Source: Klebsiella terrigena
GTDB lineage: Bacteria > Pseudomonadota > Gammaproteobacteria > Enterobacterales > Enterobacteriaceae
DNA length: 64,000 bases
Assembly (NCBI RefSeq): GCF_006539725.1
Contig: NZ_BJNO01000003.1
Span: 62,001 to 126,000, forward strand
Reading direction: 5' to 3'
The notes under the pieces are model-generated. The model was given only the letters and a program-made list of their open reading frames with translations. It did not search any database and was not told where the DNA came from. Made by a program: the position numbers and the translations under genes. Shown here piece by piece: positions 60,419-64,000 of this stretch. Position 1 is the first letter of the stretch, and each line of letters opens with the position of its first letter.

Positions 60419-60449
60419 CCGCCGGACGAACCCGCCGGCGGTTATTATT
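60419..60449 (+). terminator. Probable yojI terminator
   Basis: CCGCCGG (60419-60425) pairs with CCGGCGG (60435-60441), followed by TTATTATTT, 45 bases after the yojI stop. The T tract is interrupted, so strength is uncertain. I see no M-box-type riboswitch in the 150 bases before mgtE. Confidence 0.6.
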
Positions 60450-60524
60450 TCCCCCTCCTCGCGCTATGCTTAGGGCACCTGGCCTGCTGGTCGGCCAACT
60501 ATTCTCACAAGGATTGCCTGACCG

Positions 60525-61961
60525 ATGTCCGTTTTGCATAAAAAAAGCGCCAGATTGCGCGACGAAGAGCGCGCCCGCCTCATTTGGCTGCTGAGCACTG
60601 ATAAAGCCGTTACCTCCTCGCTGTTGGGCAAATTAACGCTGGCTGAACGCTATGACGACGGCACCCTTGCCGACGATCTGGCGGAAGTGGAAGTGCTGGT
60701 TTCCCACCTGCCGCCGCCGGATCTCGCCGATGCCCTCGAGGCGCTGCCTTACGACGCGCGTAACGCGCTATGGCGGCTGATTGCCGACGATAAACGCGGT
60801 GAAGTGCTGCTTGAGGCGTCGGAAAGCGTCTGGGGCGACCTCATCGATAAGATGAGCGATCGTGAGCTGCTGTTTACGCTGCAAAATCTGGATATTGATG
60901 AGCAGGTCTATATCCTGCAGCATCTGCCGCAAGACCTGACCGCACGCCTGCTGGCGGAGCTGCCGGCGGAGAGGCGGGCGCGTATCCGTCAGATGATGCG
61001 CTACGCCGACAATACCGTCGGCGCGATCATGGAGTTTGAGGTGATCACCGTTCGCCCGGAGGCGACGCTCGCCGCGGTGCAGCGCTACCTGCGGCGGTTA
61101 GGCAAAATGCCGGAAAACACCGATAAGCTGTTTGTCACCACCCGCAACAAGCTGCTGCTTGGCGAGCTGGAGCTGCAGACCATCCTGCTCAACGATGCGC
61201 AGAAGCGGGTAGGAGACGTCATGGAAGGCGATCCGGTGACCTTTCAGCCGCACGAAGAGGCGGAGAAGGTCGCGCGTACCTTTGAACGTGACAACCTGCT
61301 GAGCGCCGCGGTGATTGATGCCGACGGCAAGCTGATGGGGCGCCTGACCATCGACGAAATCGTGGACGTGGTTTATGAAGAGACCGATAACGATTTACGT
61401 CGAATGGGGGGGCTGAGCAACGATGACGACGTTTTCGCCCCGGTGAGCAAAGCGGTGAAAACGCGCTGGGCGTGGCTGGCGGTCAACCTGTGCACCGCGT
61501 TTATCGCCTCGCGGGTGATTGACGGCTTTGAGCATACGATTTCGCAGCTGGTGGCGCTGGCGTCGCTGATGCCGATCGTCGCCGGGATCGGCGGTAATAC
61601 CGGAAATCAAACCATCACTATGATCGTACGGGCGATGGCGCTGCAGCATATTCAGCCGGGAAGCTTCTCGTTCCTGATCCTGCGTGAAATGGGGGTTGCG
61701 GTGATTAACGGGCTGGTGTGGGGCGGAATTATGGGCGCCGTGACCTGGTGGCTCTACAGCGACCCGCAGCTCGGCGCCGTGATGACGCTGGCGATGATGC
61801 TCAACCTGCTGATGGCGGCGATGATGGGGGTGATTATCCCGATGGTGATGGTGAAGCTGGGACGCGACCCGGCGGTCGGCTCCAGCGTGATGATCACCGC
61901 CATCACCGATACCGGCGGCTTCTTTATTTTTCTCGGTCTGGCGACGATTTTCCTGATGTAG
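60525..61961 (+). CDS. mgtE: MgtE-family magnesium channel/transporter
   Basis: Homodimeric Mg channel with an N-terminal superhelical domain (about 1-135), a CBS pair (about 140-265, motifs VGAIMEFEVITV, VGDVMEGDPVTF), a connecting helix and five membrane helices (about 290-478). The ion-selectivity region PIVAGIGGNTGNQT begins near 353. 478 residues. Mg binding to the CBS domains is known to gate the family. E. coli K-12 lacks this gene at the yojI-mqo junction. Its last 38 bases overlap the converging sulP gene. Confidence 0.88.
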   Translation: MSVLHKKSARLRDEERARLIWLLSTDKAVTSSLLGKLTLAERYDDGTLADDLAEVEVLVSHLPPPDLADALEALPYDARNALWRLIADDKRGEVLLEASESVWGDLIDKMSDRELLFTLQNLDIDEQVYILQHLPQDLTARLLAELPAERRARIRQMMRYADNTVGAIMEFEVITVRPEATLAAVQRYLRRLGKMPENTDKLFVTTRNKLLLGELELQTILLNDAQKRVGDVMEGDPVTFQPHEEAEKVARTFERDNLLSAAVIDADGKLMGRLTIDEIVDVVYEETDNDLRRMGGLSNDDDVFAPVSKAVKTRWAWLAVNLCTAFIASRVIDGFEHTISQLVALASLMPIVAGIGGNTGNQTITMIVRAMALQHIQPGSFSFLILREMGVAVINGLVWGGIMGAVTWWLYSDPQLGAVMTLAMMLNLLMAAMMGVIIPMVMVKLGRDPAVGSSVMITAITDTGGFFIFLGLATIFLM

Positions 61962-63171
61962 CCGACGGCCCGCCGCGCAGCCTGCGTGGGATCAGCGCCA
62001 TCGCCACCAGGCCTGCCAGAACGCCAATGGCCAGATTGCTGGTGCCTACCGTTGCGGCAACGGTCACCAGCATAACCAGCGTTTCCGACCACGGATTGCG
62101 CTGCAGCTCGGCCGGGCGAAGGCTGTGCCAGCTGAAGGTTTTGGCTGCCACAATAACCATCACTCCGGCCAGCACCGCCATCGGAATTTTTGCCATCACT
62201 TCACTCAGCACGGTAACCAGAAGCAGGAGCACCACGCCGGCGGCGAGGGTGGAGACGCGGCTGCGGCCTTTACCCATTTCAACGTTAACAATGGTCTGAC
62301 CAATCATTGCGCAGCCGGCGATGCCGCCGTAGAACCCGGCAAGAATATTGGCGATGCCCAGCCCGGCGCTCTCGCGCGCTTTGCTGGACGGCGTCTGAGT
62401 CAGGTCATCGACTAATTTGGCGGTCAGCAGCGACTCCATCAGGCCGACAAAGGCAATGCTCAGGGCGCAGGGCCAGATAATTTGCAGGGTGTCGAGATTG
62501 AGCGGCACCAGCAGGGCAGTGAACCCCGGAAGCCCGCCGCTCATCGAACCCTCGTCGCCGACGGTAGGCAGCAGCTGCCCGGTGGTGGCGGTAAACAGGG
62601 TTATTACCACGATAGCAATCAGCGGCGCGGGGATCGCTTTAATAAAGCGCGGCGCCCAGAGGACAATCAGCAGCGTCAGGACGAACAGTCCGAGGATCAG
62701 CGGCTGCTTGCTCCAAAAATGGGGAACCTGGGCGAAAAAGATCAGAATCCCCAGCGCGTTGACGAAACCGGTCATCACCGCTTGCGGTATAAACCGCATC
62801 AGCCGGGCCATGCCGCCCAAACCAAACAAAATTTGAATAATACCGGCCAAAATGACGGCGGGCAGGATGTAGCCGACGCCGTGTTGATGCACCATCGGCC
62901 CAATCACCAGCGCCACCGACCCGGCGGCGGCGGTAACCATTGCGGGCCTGCCGCCGAGTACCGACATCGCAAGGCACAGCACAACGGACGCAATCAGGCT
63001 GACCTTGGGGTCAACGCCGGCAATCACTGAGAAGGAGATAACCTCCGGAATCAGAGCCAGAGCGGTCAGAACGCCTGCCAGAGCCTCTCGTGTGAACAGC
63101 GACGGCGAACGAAGTACGTGGCGAATGGCGCCTGTTGAAGCGGGCGTAGCGTGGTCTGGAGCCTGAGGCAT
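61924..63171 (-). CDS. SulP-family anion transporter without a STAS domain
   Basis: Predicted inner-membrane transporter of the SLC26/SulP family for sulphate, bicarbonate or dicarboxylate-type anions; substrate not predictable here. The family start LTALALIPEVISFSVIAG (about 30-47) is clear, with roughly 11 further hydrophobic segments up to about residue 395. The C-terminus stops after a short basic tail (RRLRGG), so the usual cytoplasmic STAS domain is missing. I use ATG 63171 (MPQAPDH), giving 415 residues, but no Shine-Dalgarno supports it; the frame is open to 63300. Confidence 0.82.
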   Translation of the reverse strand: MPQAPDHATPASTGAIRHVLRSPSLFTREALAGVLTALALIPEVISFSVIAGVDPKVSLIASVVLCLAMSVLGGRPAMVTAAAGSVALVIGPMVHQHGVGYILPAVILAGIIQILFGLGGMARLMRFIPQAVMTGFVNALGILIFFAQVPHFWSKQPLILGLFVLTLLIVLWAPRFIKAIPAPLIAIVVITLFTATTGQLLPTVGDEGSMSGGLPGFTALLVPLNLDTLQIIWPCALSIAFVGLMESLLTAKLVDDLTQTPSSKARESAGLGIANILAGFYGGIAGCAMIGQTIVNVEMGKGRSRVSTLAAGVVLLLLVTVLSEVMAKIPMAVLAGVMVIVAAKTFSWHSLRPAELQRNPWSETLVMLVTVAATVGTSNLAIGVLAGLVAMALIPRRLRGGPSATSGKSSPDREK

Positions 63172-63448
63172 AGGGAGTTCGCAGGTTAGTTTAAGCCGGG
63201 ACGAGTAAGCCTGAGCTTGCGTGCGGTCTGTCACAAAACGGGGGATGATAGCGCGGTCGCGCCGCTTATACCAGTACAAAATGTGATTTGTGGTACACAT
63301 TTATTAAACATTTTTATAACAGATCTCAAAACTCAACTTAAATTTTAAACAATATTTAAATTTTTTATCTTCAGTGTTACTTTGATTCCTGATAATCGTG
63401 TCACCTGCGCTAAATAAAAAAAAGCGAGTAAAGTAAGGCTCAAATTCG
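63172..63448. promoter_or_regulatory. Divergent sulP / mqo control region
   Basis: AT-rich from 63295 to 63430. AAATGTGATTTGTGGTACA around 63279-63297 has a good CRP left half (TGTGA at 63282) and a poor right half. GTAAGG at 63433 may be the mqo ribosome site, about 11 bases from the start. mqo is known to be repressed by ArcA and affected by carbon source in E. coli; nothing here proves it. Confidence 0.4.
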
Positions 63449-64000
63449 ATGAAGAAAAAGATGGCCGTACCCAGCTCACCGGCGGTTGGTTCAAATACAC
63501 CTCGGACCAACACCCGCCACGAGCAAGAGACGGATGTACTGTTGATTGGCGGCGGCATCATGAGCGCCACGTTGGGAACCTGGCTGCAGGAACTGGAGCC
63601 GGATTGGTCTATTACCATGGTCGAGCAGATGTCCAGCGTGGCTGAGGAGAGCTCGAACGGCTGGAATAACGCGGGTACCGGGCATGCGGCGCTGATGGAG
63701 CTGAACTATACGCCCCAGACCGCCAGCGGGATCAACATCGACAAAGCGGTCGATATCAACGAATCCTTCCATATCTCTCGTCAATTTTGGGCCCACCAGG
63801 TCACGCGCGGCATTCTGAGTAAGCCGAAATCATTTATCAACAGCGTACCGCACATGAGCTTTGTGTGGGGCGAAGATAACGTCAACTTCCTGCGCGCGCG
63901 CTATGCCGCTCTGCAGCAGAGCGAACTGTTCCGCGGTATTCGCTATTCCGAAGATCATCAGCAGATTAAAGAGTGGGCTCCGCTGGTGATGGAAGGGCGC
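63449..64000 (+). CDS. mqo: Malate:quinone oxidoreductase, 5' part
   Basis: FAD-dependent peripheral membrane enzyme oxidising malate to oxaloacetate with quinone as acceptor. The gene runs off the window: 184 codons are present of a normal length near 550. The FAD loop [13 protein letters not shown] is at about 31-43, and [22 protein letters not shown] and [20 protein letters not shown] are characteristic. The first 25 residues ([20 protein letters not shown] then NTRHE) are polar and differ from the hydrophobic N-terminus of E. coli Mqo. Confidence 0.95.
   Translation, partial: MKKKMAVPSSPAVGSNTPRTNTRHEQETDVLLIGGGIMSATLGTWLQELEPDWSITMVEQMSSVAEESSNGWNNAGTGHAALMELNYTPQTASGINIDKAVDINESFHISRQFWAHQVTRGILSKPKSFINSVPHMSFVWGEDNVNFLRARYAALQQSELFRGIRYSEDHQQIKEWAPLVMEGR

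Noticed and set aside
1..64000. CRISPR array, prophage, integron, tRNA-associated island
   Set aside because: I scanned for regularly spaced repeats, phage structural genes, integrases and tRNA cloverleaf sequence and saw none.

Overview
This window is a contiguous, ordinary-looking stretch of enterobacterial core chromosome. It is GC-rich, densely coding, and carries no tRNA, rRNA, IS element, prophage or CRISPR array that I can see. Gene content and order match the Escherichia coli nuo–men–glp–nrd–gyrA–rcs–ompC–ada–mqo neighbourhood, read in the opposite direction. Three features point to Klebsiella in the broad sense rather than Escherichia. The major porin reads like the Klebsiella OmpK36/Omp36 type. 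GyrA has threonine at position 83, which I know as the natural state in K. aerogenes, the K. oxytoca group and Citrobacter, whereas K. pneumoniae and E. coli have serine. Several blocks found in E. coli K-12 are also missing. My best guess is Klebsiella aerogenes or a close relative (K. oxytoca group or Raoultella); species cannot be settled from the sequence alone.

Layout. 1-626: terminator of an upstream gene and the long nuo control region. 627-15785: nuoA-N, the 13-gene respiratory complex I operon, with a REP element and an unexplained GC-rich segment between nuoL and nuoM. 15865-17404: rbn (tRNase Z-type nuclease) and elaA. 17534-24541: menFDHBCE, menaquinone synthesis from chorismate. 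24741-28415: nudI, an Rpn-family nuclease locus with a strong internal translation start, yfaZ and yfaY. 28620-32781: rhmRDTA, L-rhamnonate breakdown. 32807-39559: glpCBA (anaerobic glycerol-3-phosphate dehydrogenase) divergent from glpTQ (G3P uptake and glycerophosphodiester hydrolysis). 39622-43388: yfaE-nrdB-nrdA, aerobic ribonucleotide reductase. 43734-47438: ubiG and gyrA, with two abutting ERIC elements between their divergent promoters. 47592-53855: rcsC, rcsB and rcsD, the Rcs envelope-stress phosphorelay. 54203-55717: micF small RNA and the ompC porin. 55820-58656: apbE, ada and alkB (flavin transfer; alkylation repair). 58731-64000: yojI, an MgtE-type Mg channel, a SulP transporter, and the 5' part of mqo, cut by the window edge.

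How the genes work together. Much of the window concerns electron flow and quinones: NADH dehydrogenase I, menaquinone synthesis, the last methylation steps of ubiquinone (ubiG), malate:quinone oxidoreductase, and anaerobic G3P dehydrogenase feeding the menaquinone pool. A second theme is the envelope: Rcs phosphorelay, OmpC/MicF, YfaZ, GlpQ/GlpT. A third is DNA and nucleotides: NrdAB with DnaA and NrdR-type sites, GyrA, Ada/AlkB.

I found no clearly undescribed system. The items most worth a second look are the gene-within-a-gene at the Rpn nuclease locus (perfect 8-nt Shine-Dalgarno at 26025-26032), the full-length plus internally deleted ERIC pair packed between the ubiG and gyrA promoters, the mgtE/sulP convergent overlapping pair placed between yojI and mqo, and the GC-rich palindromes inside the nuo and nrd operons. 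Synteny statements compare with E. coli K-12 from memory and should be checked by alignment.
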